A DNA stretch of 38,411 bases from Geosiphon pyriformis (taxonomy: Eukaryota; Glomeromycota; Glomeromycetes; Archaeosporales; Geosiphonaceae), in NCBI GenBank assembly GCA_016748015.1, contig JAAOMT010000526.1:26485-64895 (forward strand). The letters run 5' to 3'. Under the pieces are notes generated by a model. The model worked only from the letters and a program-made list of their open reading frames with translations, was not told the origin of the DNA and did no database searches. The translations under genes and the position numbers were made by a program. Shown piece by piece: positions 1-9,538 of this stretch; position 1 is the stretch's first letter; the number at the start of each line of letters is the position of its first letter.

Positions 1-36
1 TCTTTTTCTTTTCTTTTTTTCTTTTTTTTTTTTTTT
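1..36 (-). other. A-tract tail (read on the minus strand)
   Basis: The plus strand opens with an almost pure T run broken by a few C. Read on the minus strand this is an A-rich tail downstream of the ORF1-like frame at 401-1432. It is consistent with the poly(A) end of a retroposed transcript, but the window edge cuts it, so a simple low-complexity tract is equally possible. Confidence 0.4.
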
Positions 37-400
37 CTGTCTTATTTTTGTGGAGTGGCAACATAGTAAAATCGACTGTCTGAGAATAAACTTCGTAATA
101 GCCTGGTAAAAGAGGGAAGCTCTCCTTAAGTTTTGGATATTAACATTATCTTGTTAACTTACCAGAAGGGCGAAAAGACAATGCCAAACCCTAACAACTG
201 TATTCGTTAGCTCGGAGAAGAAAGCTCACATTTACGAAAAACGTTGTAATCGACAAAAGACAAACTCTGTGTCTTATAACTAAAGAATTTAACAGATAAA
301 TTCACATCCAGAAATAGACCTTCAGAGATTGATAATTAAGACTAAGCCAACAGAATTACGTAGAAGACGCATCATCCATAATTGAGAGCACCAAATGTTA
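37..400. other. Unassigned sequence between A-tract and LINE-like ORF1
   Basis: About 360 bases with balanced composition for this window. I see no convincing ORF, RNA gene or repeat. It does not resemble the 3' end of LINE copy B. If the minus-strand A-tract is a true poly(A) tail, this would be the 3' UTR of a chimeric transcript. Confidence 0.4.
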
Positions 401-1432
401 TCATTTCCCATACTCACCAAGTTTATCCATAACAGTGCCCATTGGTAAAGTGTAGAGCAAAGCTCTATAACAGTCCCTCGCATTCCAAGTTTCTTTGTCC
501 AAATCTGATCTAGCAACATGCACTGCATCTTTCCTGACTAGAATAGACCATTTTGCTGCGACCAAATCAGTATGATCAACCTGTTCAAATTCAACCACAG
601 CTTTTTGCCACAGCCCCACCAATTGCATCTTGATCGACTTAATCAAACCAAACTCGGATAGTACAGCATGCACAGCCTTAGTAGATGTCCCAATTAGAAT
701 TTTTTTTAACACCACAGCCCAATCTGAATGTTTAAATGATTTTTTGAGATCAGTATTTACCAGGATCTTTGCATTAGTAGCCAACTTGGTAGCTTTCATC
801 AAACTTGATTTGGAAGTAAACATTGTCCAGATAATTCCAGAAAATTTTGAGGGGATAGAGGCCTCCCCAAAACCATTGATTTTTGAAAATAATTTCCTGA
901 TCACAGCCAGCTTGTTCTGAACAGATTTTCTAGAAACATTGATCAGATCAATATCCAAAGCAAAAGACTTCCTAGCAGACACATTAACCAGTTCTTTGAG
1001 AGGAGAAAGAAGCACCACAGGTTTATCCAAGAGAATATTATCATTATTATTGTTACCCAGAAAGTTGATCTTGCCCAAAGGCTTATTCAAAGCCTGCTTA
1101 GTAATTAATCTCGGACCCTTTGGTGTTTGGTTACTGTCTATTCCTTCAAGAACATCTCTCTTTCCATAATCCACACTAGTTTCCTCAATCAAGAACTCCT
1201 CTTTCATATCCACACTGTCCGATTTGGTGGTGTTACCAGCTTCAGATTCCCAAGAACCACCAACTGGTTTATCAGGTAAAACCATTTCATGAACAACACC
1301 GTCTTTCAGAACACCTTCTTTTTTTTTCTTTCTAGAGACAACATCTTTGCTAACAGTATCCACACTAAAGCCCTTGACAGATTTTTTCATCGCAGCCACA
1401 CTGGGACCAACAATAGTCTTGTAGTCGAGCAA
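401..1432 (-). CDS. LINE ORF1-like protein, copy D, uninterrupted frame
   Basis: A 343-residue frame with no internal stop. Its second half (about residues 165-330) is clearly homologous to the ORF1 of LINE copy A on the plus strand: both share an RKLF.KIN segment, FTSKSSL, VNTDLKK, SIKMQL.GLWQK and the LLYTLPMGT block. The called start is TTG; the frame is open further upstream to about 1475, and the first in-frame ATG is residue 15 (base 1390). Homology to copy A stops just after LLYTLPMGT, before the CCHC knuckle, and ten unrelated residues lead to the stop, so the zinc-binding tail is missing. The N-terminal third is Lys/Ser/Val-rich without a recognisable domain. In a LINE, ORF1 would bind RNA. 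Here it may be a truncated copy or a chimeric retrocopy. It is the only undamaged LINE frame in the window. Confidence 0.65.
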   Translation of the reverse strand: MLDYKTIVGPSVAAMKKSVKGFSVDTVSKDVVSRKKKKEGVLKDGVVHEMVLPDKPVGGSWESEAGNTTKSDSVDMKEEFLIEETSVDYGKRDVLEGIDSNQTPKGPRLITKQALNKPLGKINFLGNNNNDNILLDKPVVLLSPLKELVNVSARKSFALDIDLINVSRKSVQNKLAVIRKLFSKINGFGEASIPSKFSGIIWTMFTSKSSLMKATKLATNAKILVNTDLKKSFKHSDWAVVLKKILIGTSTKAVHAVLSEFGLIKSIKMQLVGLWQKAVVEFEQVDHTDLVAAKWSILVRKDAVHVARSDLDKETWNARDCYRALLYTLPMGTVMDKLGEYGK

Positions 1433-1627
1433 AAATGGTTTTGATTTATCATACTGAATTGTAAAAAACTTCTTTCAAAAAACTTGTGACTCTTTTTTAG
1501 GAATTTGGGATAAAGGAAAGAAAAAAAGTTTTTATGTTATGATATTTTACTATAGTAGAATTTGCCAAATTGGATTAAATATTAAAAAAAAATTTCTTTT
1601 TTTCCTACATTCTAAATTTCTGAAATA
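1433..1627. other. Short spacer between head-to-head LINE copies D and A
   Basis: AT-rich spacer holding the 5' ends of two divergently arranged LINE copies. Both starts share a TTTTTTGAA(A)GAAGTTTTT motif, at about 1635-1655 on plus and about 1455-1475 on minus. LINE copy C has a similar motif near 25480. The motif may mark the 5' end of full-length transcripts of this family. Confidence 0.45.
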
Positions 1628-3575
1628 ATGCATTTTTTGAAGAAGTTTTTGTTTTTTATATCTGTTCTTATCTTTTATTTTTGCTCGGTTTTCACAATTT
1701 CTCAACTTACTAATCTTTTTGTTGTCCCTTTGGTGTCTGATGCTGTCAATACTATGTTCACGAAAAAATTGGCCAAAGGTGCCACTACAAGCTCTGTGAG
1801 TGGTAGTCTAAGACAGAAATCAAAGATTTCACTTGGAAAAGTTAAACACTTGAGTGATGAAGCTGATTTGTCTTTCAAAGTATCTGCAAACAATCCTGGC
1901 CAGTATAAAAACATGAATACCTCTTCAGATGAAAAGTTAGGGCACAAAATGGGCAAGGACTTGGACTATAGTGCTGACAGTAAGAGTGATGGGCTGCTGA
2001 ACTCTTGTACCAACACCCCAAAGGCTAAATGCTTCAACTCTGGTGCAGTAAAGGCCTTATCTTTAAGTCTCTGTAATTTTGGCTCTATCATTAACAATGT
2101 TGACATGAACTTACTTCCTCTTGTTCCTTTGGAATCTCCTTTTTGTCCAGTTGCTTCTGTTAAGGAGAGACTTTGCTTTGAACTGACCAAATCTTTTGCA
2201 TTTAACATTGGTCTGTTGGCTGTTCCTGAAAGTACTCTACATGACAAACTCAAGAGTGTTAGGAAGTTATTCTACAAAATTAACAGTTTCAAAGATGTAT
2301 TGACTTCATTAAAATTTTCAGGCATCATTAGGGCATCTTTTACGTCTAAATCCAGTCTTGTTTTGGCTAAACAGTTGGCTGTGTTTGAGAATTTTGTTGT
2401 CAACACTGATCTAAAGAAGATTTACATATAATCAGATCGGAAAATCATTATCAAAGAGATTCTGGTTAATCTGCCCAAATCAGCAATTGAGTCAGCTTTG
2501 GTCAAGTATAAAAAAATTTTTTCAATCAAAATGCAGCTGATTGGTCTCTGGCAGAAAGTGCTGGTGGAGTTTAAGAGTTATCAGGTTGCTAACTTGGTTG
2601 CATCTAAATGATTAATCTTGCTGGATAAGGATTTGGTGCATGTTGCCAAAGCCAATGCCAACAAACAAACATGAGATTTAAGAGACAGCTATCATGCTCT
2701 TCTATATACTTTGCCAATGGGCACAACTGCTCATGATCTCTCAGATCTGGTCCAGTCATATGGTGAAAAGACTTGCTATATTTCTAAGAACTTGGTATCT
2801 TATGCATAAGCCTATTGTGCTGTTATATGTTTTGATACTAAAGTTGCCAGAAAGACTGCCATCTACTCTATACCAGTATTTAAGAGTGTTAACCTTGTCT
2901 GGGCTAGTCTGTCTTCTTCTAAGTGTGTCATATGTAGTAATTTTGATCATGTTTCTTCTAAATGTGGCAGTGGTAAAAAAAACTTTGGGCAGAGTTTCAA
3001 AAAAAAAACTTTGTTTTGATTCAGATAAGAGATGCCTTGTGCTTATTTATGCCAAAAAACAAGCTCTCATGTTTTGTCCAGTCTCCTTTGGTGATACAAC
3101 TTGGGCTTCTGTAGTAAGTGGCTTCCCTAAAAATTTGTATTCTACACCACTTATTAAGAACAATTTGAGCATAGGTTCAGTCGATAGTTTGATGCTTGCG
3201 ATTATGATTCTGGTTTCACATGTTAGTGTCTTCAAGCATTTACTTAAGAATGTATCTGACCAGGTGGCCGACATTTCACATAAACTGAACAGATTGCTGG
3301 CTGTTTTGTCGGCAAGTTTTATTGTTCCATCCACTCCTGAACATAACCCAGTGCTGAATATGGCTGTTGACACTTTATTGTTCATTCTTCCTATGCCTAG
3401 TGTGGTCACTGCTGTCTCCCAGAACATTTTTCTAAGTGGTTCTTGTGTTTTAACTGTGAAAATTGGTGGCCTGGAGGCTAACCTGGCAGTTCTAGAGAAT
3501 TCAGTTAAGGTGATATTGAATAAATTGGATTTTTTTGGTTTTGGCAGTGGTATGGTAACCCTTTCTCTTTACTAA
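1628..3575 (+). pseudogene. LINE copy A ORF1 (RNA-binding protein with CCHC knuckle), stop-interrupted
   Basis: Starts at ATG 1628 with a hydrophobic, Phe-rich N-terminus, then a Ser/Lys-rich stretch. The conserved middle (KSFAFNIG, RKLFYKINSF, FTSKSSL, VNTDLKK) ends at TAA 2429-2431. The frame can be followed through further stops (for example 2609, 2672) to a CCHC knuckle at 2924-2965 (CVICSNFDHVSSKC, spacing C2C4H4C). A frameshift near the A-run at 2999-3008 moves the C-terminal part to the third frame. That part has a coiled-coil-like segment (VSDQVADISHKLNRL) and ends at TAA 3573-3575. Copies B and C carry the same C-terminal layout. In LINEs ORF1 coats the element RNA; this copy cannot make the whole protein. 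Confidence 0.72.
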
Positions 3576-5127
3576 TGAGTAGTTTAGCTTGGAAAATTGC
3601 TACTTGTAATATTAGAGATATAAATGTTCCTGCCAAGCAGGATAATATTATTAGATGGCACACGGTTTTGAATAATGACATTTTAATAGTTACTGAAACT
3701 AAGCTTCACTTCAGTGTCAAGTCTTGAATTGCAAATAAGTTTTCTGGTGTGAAGGTATTTATTTTAGGTCTGGATGCTGGGTTTTTAGATGCAGGCATTA
3801 CTTTAATCATGAATGAAAATTTAGCCAAACATGTTTCAAAAATCTCTGAGATTCCGAGTAGACTTTTGATGGTCTGTTTGCTATTCAAAAACAAACAATT
3901 TGTTTCTGTGTTGGATTTATATGTGGAGGCTTCTCTGGATAAGTGTATAATTCAGGCTGGTCTCATCAATTTTTTTATAGCCAAAGCCTGTAATAAGAGT
4001 ACTTTTGTTATTTTAGGTGGTGATTTTAATGAGGATGGAAACAAATGTAGCTCTAGTTTTAATAAGTGTATGGATTTAAGTCTAGTCAATGCATTGGTTA
4101 ATAGTTTTTACATTAAGGCTTCTACTTAAAGGAATTCCAGGGGTGTTGAGAGGACTATTGATTATATTTTTGTTTTACAAAGTTTGAGTAATGCTTTAGT
4201 AAATAGGCATGTTGTGGATGTGGATGAGTTTTTTAGCACTGATCATAGTTCTGTTTAAATTACAATTGGTTTTAATAGAATTTTGGATCTTGTCTTAAGG
4301 GCTATTTGTGTTCAAGCCAATAAAAACAAATGGAAATTTAATGTCAAAAACGCTGATGAGATTAAATAGAAGCAGTATAGAACTGTATTTTATGATAATT
4401 TTATCATGTTTTCTGATGAGTTTACTGATTCTCATCATTTGTCTTATTTGGATGGCATGTAAAGTATTGTTTGCAAAGCCATTTGTTTCTCAGTAAATGA
4501 AGTTTTCTTGAAAACCTGGTCTAAAAATTTTGATAGTGGTTTTACCAAGTGTTTTTCTCACTATTATAGATTAAAACTTTTGGTTTCTAAGTTGGTGAAG
4601 GCTTTATGTTCTGTGTCATCTAATGAGTTTGTCTTCTTGTTAGATGTTTGGGTATCTTTGGACTCTGTTAATGCTTTTGTTATCAAATCTTTTTTTCTTT
4701 TGAGATCTTATTTTGATGCTATTAGATCAGCTTTGGCAAAAGTTAGAAAGTCTTATCATTTCCTCAAAATGATAGAATTGTAACATGCTAAAAACTCTCA
4801 AATCAGGCTAGTAATTGACAAAAGAATGAAAAACTTTGAGTTGAATAAGGGCCAAACTATTAGAAGTGTACTTGAGCAGCCATTTTGCAAAGTTATATTG
4901 AATCATCTGATTGTAAATGAGGATCTTATTTTAGAGCCTGGTTTGGTTAAATTTTATGTCGATAGAATTATGGAGGGCTGGACCAGAAAGCATGTGGTAG
5001 TTGATAATGTTTCAGATAAATGGCATTGCCAATTTCAACCCTTGGAATATGTCTTTGATGATGTCTTTTCAAATGTTATGTACCCAATTAAGGTGAAAAA
5101 ATTTCTTGGTGTGGTTTTAAGTTTGCC
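3575..5127 (+). pseudogene. LINE copy A ORF2, EEP endonuclease and RT N-terminus, stop-interrupted and truncated
   Basis: The ATG at 3575-3577 overlaps the ORF1 stop in the pentamer TAATG. Reading gives KIATCNIR (first EEP motif), then VTETKL (catalytic Glu), GGDFN (catalytic Asp/Asn) near 4017, and STDHS near 4240 (the SDH-type motif). Stops interrupt the frame at about 3725, 4127, 4256, 4366, 4460 and 4781. Downstream is the conserved linker (TIRSVLEQPFCKV, LEPGLVKFYVDRIMEGW). Sequence ends at LSLP, where copy B continues into NDKSAG, the beginning of RT. The EEP domain would nick target DNA for target-primed reverse transcription. The EEP catalytic residues are still present here, in contrast to copy C. 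Confidence 0.72.
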
Positions 5128-5178
5128 TGTTAGCCACTGATGTCATATAATTAGCCACTCTATTTTTAGATAGTGATT

Positions 5179-5222
5179 ATTGACCTAATCAATGACCTGA
5201 CCATTGACCTGGTCGTTGACCA
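5179..5222 (+). repeat. 12-bp tandem repeats in U3 of the gypsy LTR
   Basis: Units of the form ATTGACCTAATC, AATGACCTGACC, ATTGACCTGGTC and a partial GTTGACCA follow each other exactly, about 3.7 copies, ending 12 bases before the TATA box. The 3' LTR fragment at 11543-11597 has about 4.6 copies, and each element 2 LTR has about 4.7. Confidence 0.85.
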
Positions 5223-5233
5223 CTTTCAACAGA

Positions 5234-5240
5234 TATATAA
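5234..5240 (+). promoter_or_regulatory. TATA box of gypsy LTR
   Basis: TATATAA sits just downstream of the 12-bp repeats. The same box with the same surroundings (TATATAAGTGATGA) is at 30433-30439 in element 2, so it is conserved between copies. It probably drives the genomic transcript (inference). Confidence 0.6.
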
Positions 5241-5737
5241 GTGATGAGTCTCTTAGCTGTAGAAAATCATCTCTCAGACAAGAATCAAATAAATAAAATA
5301 ACAATTTCATCTCAATCACTCTCTTATCACTAATTTCCCTTTCCTTACTTTCAAGTATCCAAACATTTTAGAATAAAAGATTACTTGTTGGCCTTTTTCT
5401 GTTTGAATAATTGTAGTATTTGAAGACTATTTGTATAAATGTGACTGAAGAGCACAAGTTGATATTTGATATTGAATTTTAAAAGTGTTGAAGTAAAGGC
5501 ATAGAATTAATACCAGTGGTGATTAATTGTTGACAGTACAGACTATCTCTCTACTTTCAGATTCCCTGGTTATCCTTGAAAAAAATAGTAACTGAGATAT
5601 TTTATAAGACTGATCTTGCACATTGAATCCTTACTCATTTAATTTGCTCTTTGAAATTGAATTCCCTTTGATTATTTTCATTATCTTACAATCCTGTTCT
5701 CTCTTGCTATCCATTAGCTTGTTACTCCAACTCATAA

Positions 5738-6259
5738 CATAAAAGTGGTGCTTCTTGTGAAGTTGTCAAAATCCACTTTGTTTCCTATTGTATAGGTAAT
5801 TATTCATACCTGCCACAACAATCAAAAGAACACTTTAAAGCACACAACAAAAACAATCTAGACATTATTGAACTCAATCTTTTGCCCTTCTGCTTGATTT
5901 GCTTTTTCATTGAAAAACAATCCAGCAGACAATTCCAAGACTTTTGGAATTGGTTCTTGAACGAGCATTCAGCTGAAACCTACACATCTTATACAATCTA
6001 TTACTTTGACTAAGCTTATTTTGAAGACAACTTTGAAGGAAGAAACAACAGTATCAATCAGCTTTTATATTATGCAACCTTTGAACAACAGTCTCCTGAT
6101 TTTGAATATCTGAATCATCAAATCCACATTTGAATTGCTGCCTATTAATCAACAGAAACTCCTCTTGAAACAGAAGAAGAAAGCTATCAAACTGCTTCTG
6201 TTTTTGATTTCTTTTCAAGTGAATCAGAACACTCCACACAAACAATTACACCTGAACCA
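5738..6259 (+). other. Leader region with an open, ATG-less frame continuous with gag
   Basis: The gag frame is open from 5738 to a TAA at 6011-6013 (about 91 codons) without any ATG, then continues with stops at 6131 and 6146 until the gag ATG at 6260. The translated stretch looks protein-like (for example SSRQFQDFWNWFLNEHSAETYT) and a recognisable counterpart exists in element 2 (about 31090-31470). It may be an N-terminal Gag extension that has lost its start, or a leader that only looks coding. Confidence 0.4.
5746..5757 (+). other. Candidate primer binding site of element 1
   Basis: TGGTGCTTCTTG begins six bases after the LTR end. It starts with TGG, as expected for pairing with a tRNA 3' CCA. 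I cannot name the tRNA. The matching site in element 2 (about 30958) is degraded to TAGTGCTTTCTG. Confidence 0.45.
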
Positions 6260-7333
6260 ATGGCTCAAGACCCTCTGCAACAAAACATTTTGATTGCCTT
6301 TCAAGGTATACAGACTGCTTTAGGGCAAAGAAACAACACCCCATTACCATTATTCAGAGGTGATGCCCAAAATCCAATTGAATGGTTGGATGACTTTGAA
6401 AGAGCTGCTACAGTCAACCAATATGATGATGAGTACAAGTTTTAAATTGTTGGTGGCTACCTCCAAGGCTCTCCTGCTACCTGGTTCTCACAGGAAACTG
6501 ATGCTAATACCTATCAAAAAATTATTAGATGGATGCCAGCAAATGCTGGAGAAAACAACACCTCTTTCACAACCTGGTTTGAAAACAAGTTCAGAACTCC
6601 AATCTTGATATTCAAGTGGCACATGGAATTAGAAAGAAGAACCCAAGGTTCTGGTGAAGTTGTAACTGAATATGCCAAAGCAATCAGAAAGTTAATCAAG
6701 TGAGTAGACTTTGGAAGAAACTGGACAAAAGAACAAAAGATTTATTCCTTTACAAAAGAATTGAGAACTGACTTATCTTATGCTCTTTGGCCTCTCTTGG
6801 CTCTGAAAGACAACTCTACAATGGATATGGCTATTGAACTGACCCAAAGAATTGAAGATAACCAAAGGATGCATCTGGAATCCACACTTCCAGTTTTCAC
6901 TCCTGCTCCTGTTATGGTCCCTGCTTCTCAAATGGCTGCTACTTCTTTTGCTGCCCAAACCCAAGACCCAAATAAACAATTGATAGATAGACTCACAGCT
7001 AATCTTGCCCAATTATTAGAACCATTGGCACAAGCAGTCAGAGATAACCAGCAACCACCAAGACTTAAATATAAATCTTATTTTAACCAGCCTCAGCAAC
7101 CTTCCTATCAAAGACAGCAAAATTGTGGCCCACCTGTGTGCTATCATTGTAAATTAACTGGACATTATTCAAGAGATTGTAACAATCCTCCACTGCCTCC
7201 CTTAGCTCTCAGAAACAATGACAACCAAAACAACAGACCCAACAACAACAACAATGTCCCCAATCAAAGACCCAATCATGCCAACATCAATTTCTTTGGA
7301 GAGAATCCCCTAGTTGAAGCCACTGTTTATTAG
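6260..7333 (+). pseudogene. gag: gag of gypsy element 1 (capsid plus CCHC nucleocapsid), two in-frame stops
   Basis: The frame from ATG 6260 is interrupted by TAA 6443-6445 and TGA 6701-6703. Both could arise from single transitions of sense codons. Capsid-like signatures follow in order: LPLFRGDAQNPIEWLDDFERAA near residues 30-50, then the YLQGSPATWF and TSFTTWFENKF blocks typical of the retrotransposon gag family. Near 7140 comes a CCHC knuckle, CYHCKLTGHYSRDC, spacing C2C4H4C, followed by an Asn/Pro-rich tail ending at TAG 7331-7333. Gag would form the virus-like particle and package RNA. The last 16 bases overlap the pol frame, which lies at -1. The stop and overlap are also present in element 2, so this junction is a real family trait. 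Confidence 0.82.
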
Positions 7334-9188
7334 CCTTTAAACTAGTAAGCGCACCTCCAAAGGGTAAAAGTGCAAGCCAATCAGAAGAAAACCCCTTTTA
7401 CACTTTTAACTTAACTAATGATGACTATAATATAGATGAACCAGCAATCAGCACCTCAGAACCAACCAGAAAGAAGAAAAAAGCCAAGGTTGATTTCGTT
7501 CTAGACTCCAACAAAGCCTCAACTTCTGCCACTAATAACAATGAGCCACCAAAAGCTAAAGTTTTTAAGAATTCTCCAAAGTTAGAACTCCCAGAAATTG
7601 TACAAAAATCTGGACCCTATTCCGTTGTCAAAGATCTTATGAAAACCCCAGCACATATTACCTTTGGCTAGTTAATGACCCACCCACAGTTCAGGAAAGA
7701 TCTTCACAAATCCTTGATTCCAAAGAAAAAGACACCAAAAACCAACAAGTGCCCTTGCCAAGCTGGACTTGCTGACAACAGCAATGTCACCCCTCTGATT
7801 TGTAAAGCCCAAGTGGCTGAATACTTCATTGACTTAATCTTGGACAGTGGATCATCTGTTAGTGTTATTGCCAAACACTTCTTGAAAGCAATTGGTAGAA
7901 AAATTGATGAACCTTCTACCAAACCAATAACCAATGTACATGGTGACAAAAAAAAAGGACTGGGTATTGCCAAAGCTATTCCTGTCCACATCAATGGAAT
8001 CAGTATTGAAACTGACATGGAAGTTTCTGAAGCCAAGAAATACACCATCATTGTTGGCAATGAATGGCTCAAGAAAGCAAAAGCTTTGCTTGATTATGAA
8101 CTTTGTAAATTAACCATCAGATGTGATGAAAAACCCATTGTGGTTAAGTGCCACCATTGGACAACTCCCCCAATACCCAAACAAAACCAAGAAGAAGAAC
8201 AATCAGATGATAAAGATGAAGAAGATAGTAATGAAAAGAAAGAACAAGAAGAGCAAGAAGAAACAGCTGAACTTGCCTATACCACCTTTACCAGCAATGG
8301 CAAACTACTGGACAATGTTAAAGCAGACAAAGAAGGAATCATTATAAATGACAAGCTGATCTGCTGGCCTTATTATGATATCCTTAGAAGAAACTTTGAA
8401 AGAAAACCTGGCAAAAAAGCCAAATACAGTTTTTGGTGGCATGGTTTTTGTGTCTGGTGCTAGTGCAACAAACCCTTGTATTCTCCAAGTGATGAATGCA
8501 AATCATGTCTGATCTATTACAAAAATTGGGAACCAATTAGTTTGATACCCAGAGAAGAATTAAAAGAAGTACAAAAGTCCTTTGAAAATAAACCACCTGA
8601 GATTCAATCACTAATTGTAAAACAAAGAGAACCCTTTCCAGAAGAAAAAAAAATAGACATTGAAAATCTGCTGGCTAGAAATAGCCCAGTTATTTTAAAA
8701 GAAAGTAATACCTCTGGACGTACTCATGTGATACAATATACCATTACCACCAGAGAAATTTGCCTCATCCATTTGAAGCCATATCAATTTAATTGGCACA
8801 ATGATAAGTTTATCAAAAAAGAGATAAACCAGATGAAAAAACTTGGATTCATACAAGAAACCAAGAGTGAATGGACTTTTCCAGTTGTAGTGGTATCCAA
8901 GAAAGGTAGAACTCTATGCTTCTGTGTTGACTACTACCAATTAAATGCCATCATTGAAAGAGACATGTATCCACTTCCCAAGATTGATGCAATGTTAGAT
9001 CAATTTAAAGATGCTGCTTTCTTCTCAACCATTGATTTAACTGCTAGATTTTGGCAAGTAGAGATGGATTCAGAAAGCAGAAAAAAAACCGCCTTTATCA
9101 CCAAGTATGGCACCTATGAATTTATAGTCATGCTTTTTGGTCTCACCAATGCCCCTCCCACCTTTCAATGCCTAATGGACAAAGTTTG
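7318..9188 (+). pseudogene. pol: pol N-terminal part of element 1: aspartic protease and reverse transcriptase, stops and deletion
   Basis: Frame 1 opens at 7318 and is broken by TAG 7669-7671 and TAG 8461-8463. The protease has FIDLILDSGSSVSVI (catalytic DSG at 7843-7851) and VGNEWLKKAKALLDYE, as in gypsy retropepsins. An acidic Glu/Lys linker (about 8190-8265) and a Cys-rich patch follow. RT begins near 8780: KLGFIQETKSEWTFPVVVVSKK, CVDYYQLN, YPLPKIDAMLD, FSTIDLTARFWQ (first catalytic Asp), YEFIVMLFGLTNAPPTFQ. The frame then stops at 9186-9188. The palm segment with the YxDD box, the connection and most of RNase H are missing, although element 2 has them. This copy therefore cannot encode an active RT. 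Confidence 0.82.
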
Positions 9189-9222
9189 ATCCACCAACTA
9201 TTAAAGCAAGTATCTTCTAGGT

Positions 9223-9405
9223 GTGAAGTTTTTGGTAGTAACAGATCACCAAGCCTTGGTTTGGCTGCACAACAAAAAGAAGCTGGAACACAAATGGATA
9301 GCTCACTGGATACTCCATTTGGATGAATTTGACTATGATATACAACATTACAAAGGAGCTCATTATCAAAACGCCGACACTCTTTCCAGACTTACCACCC
9401 AGTGA
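9223..9405 (+). pseudogene. RNase H C-terminal remnant of element 1
   Basis: Begins after the internal deletion with KFLVVTDHQALVWL, EHKWIAHWILHLDEFDYDIQHY and YQNADTLSRL, the classical end of gypsy RNase H. The catalytic start of the domain (DTS-type motif) is deleted; element 2 keeps it at about 34860. A TGA at 9403-9405 ends the frame. A stop at the same place occurs in element 2. Confidence 0.75.
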
Positions 9406-9538
9406 CAGTAAACCTTCTCAAACCAAACCAACCTAATTATTAGTAACTTCCCCCACAACAAAACACAATAATAGACTTGGACAACTACTCTGCCTTAATG
9501 GAATTTTTGGGTAAAGAACAATACCTACCAAAATACAC

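Larger units (their letters stand above)
1590..5127 (+). mobile_element. LINE copy A (ORF1 plus 5' half of ORF2), truncated by gypsy element 1
   Basis: Non-LTR retrotransposon with two overlapping ORFs. ORF1 carries a CCHC knuckle and ORF2 an EEP endonuclease followed by the start of the RT domain. Homology to copies B and C runs to the LSLP residues at about 5127, which corresponds to ISNLP in copy B (about 14094). There it meets gypsy LTR sequence. The 5' boundary is approximate. The order EEP-RT-RNase H, seen whole in copy B, points to an I/Tad-like LINE clade (inference). Confidence 0.75.
5128..5739 (+). repeat. 5' LTR of gypsy element 1 (5'-truncated)
   Basis: Aligns with the LTRs of element 2 from about base 40 of those LTRs to their ACA end. 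It contains a 12-bp tandem repeat cluster, a TATATAA box and an AATAAATAAAATAA stretch near 5287-5303 that could serve as a poly(A) signal. The junction with LINE copy A at 5127/5128 is abrupt. Confidence 0.8.

Noticed and set aside
630-1169. Plus-strand frames 630-920 and 939-1169
   Set aside because: They lie antisense to the LINE ORF1-like frame with clear homology; no independent support.
1628-1730. Hydrophobic N-terminus of LINE copy A ORF1 as a signal peptide
   Set aside because: Copy D lacks an equivalent, and the stretch overlaps the conserved 5' DNA motif, so it is more likely leader sequence or a chance hydrophobic run.
2694-3010. N-terminal part of the plus frame 2694-3575 as a separate protein
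   Set aside because: Before about 3010 the homologous ORF1 reading is in another frame; only the later part of this frame is real, as the ORF1 C-terminus.
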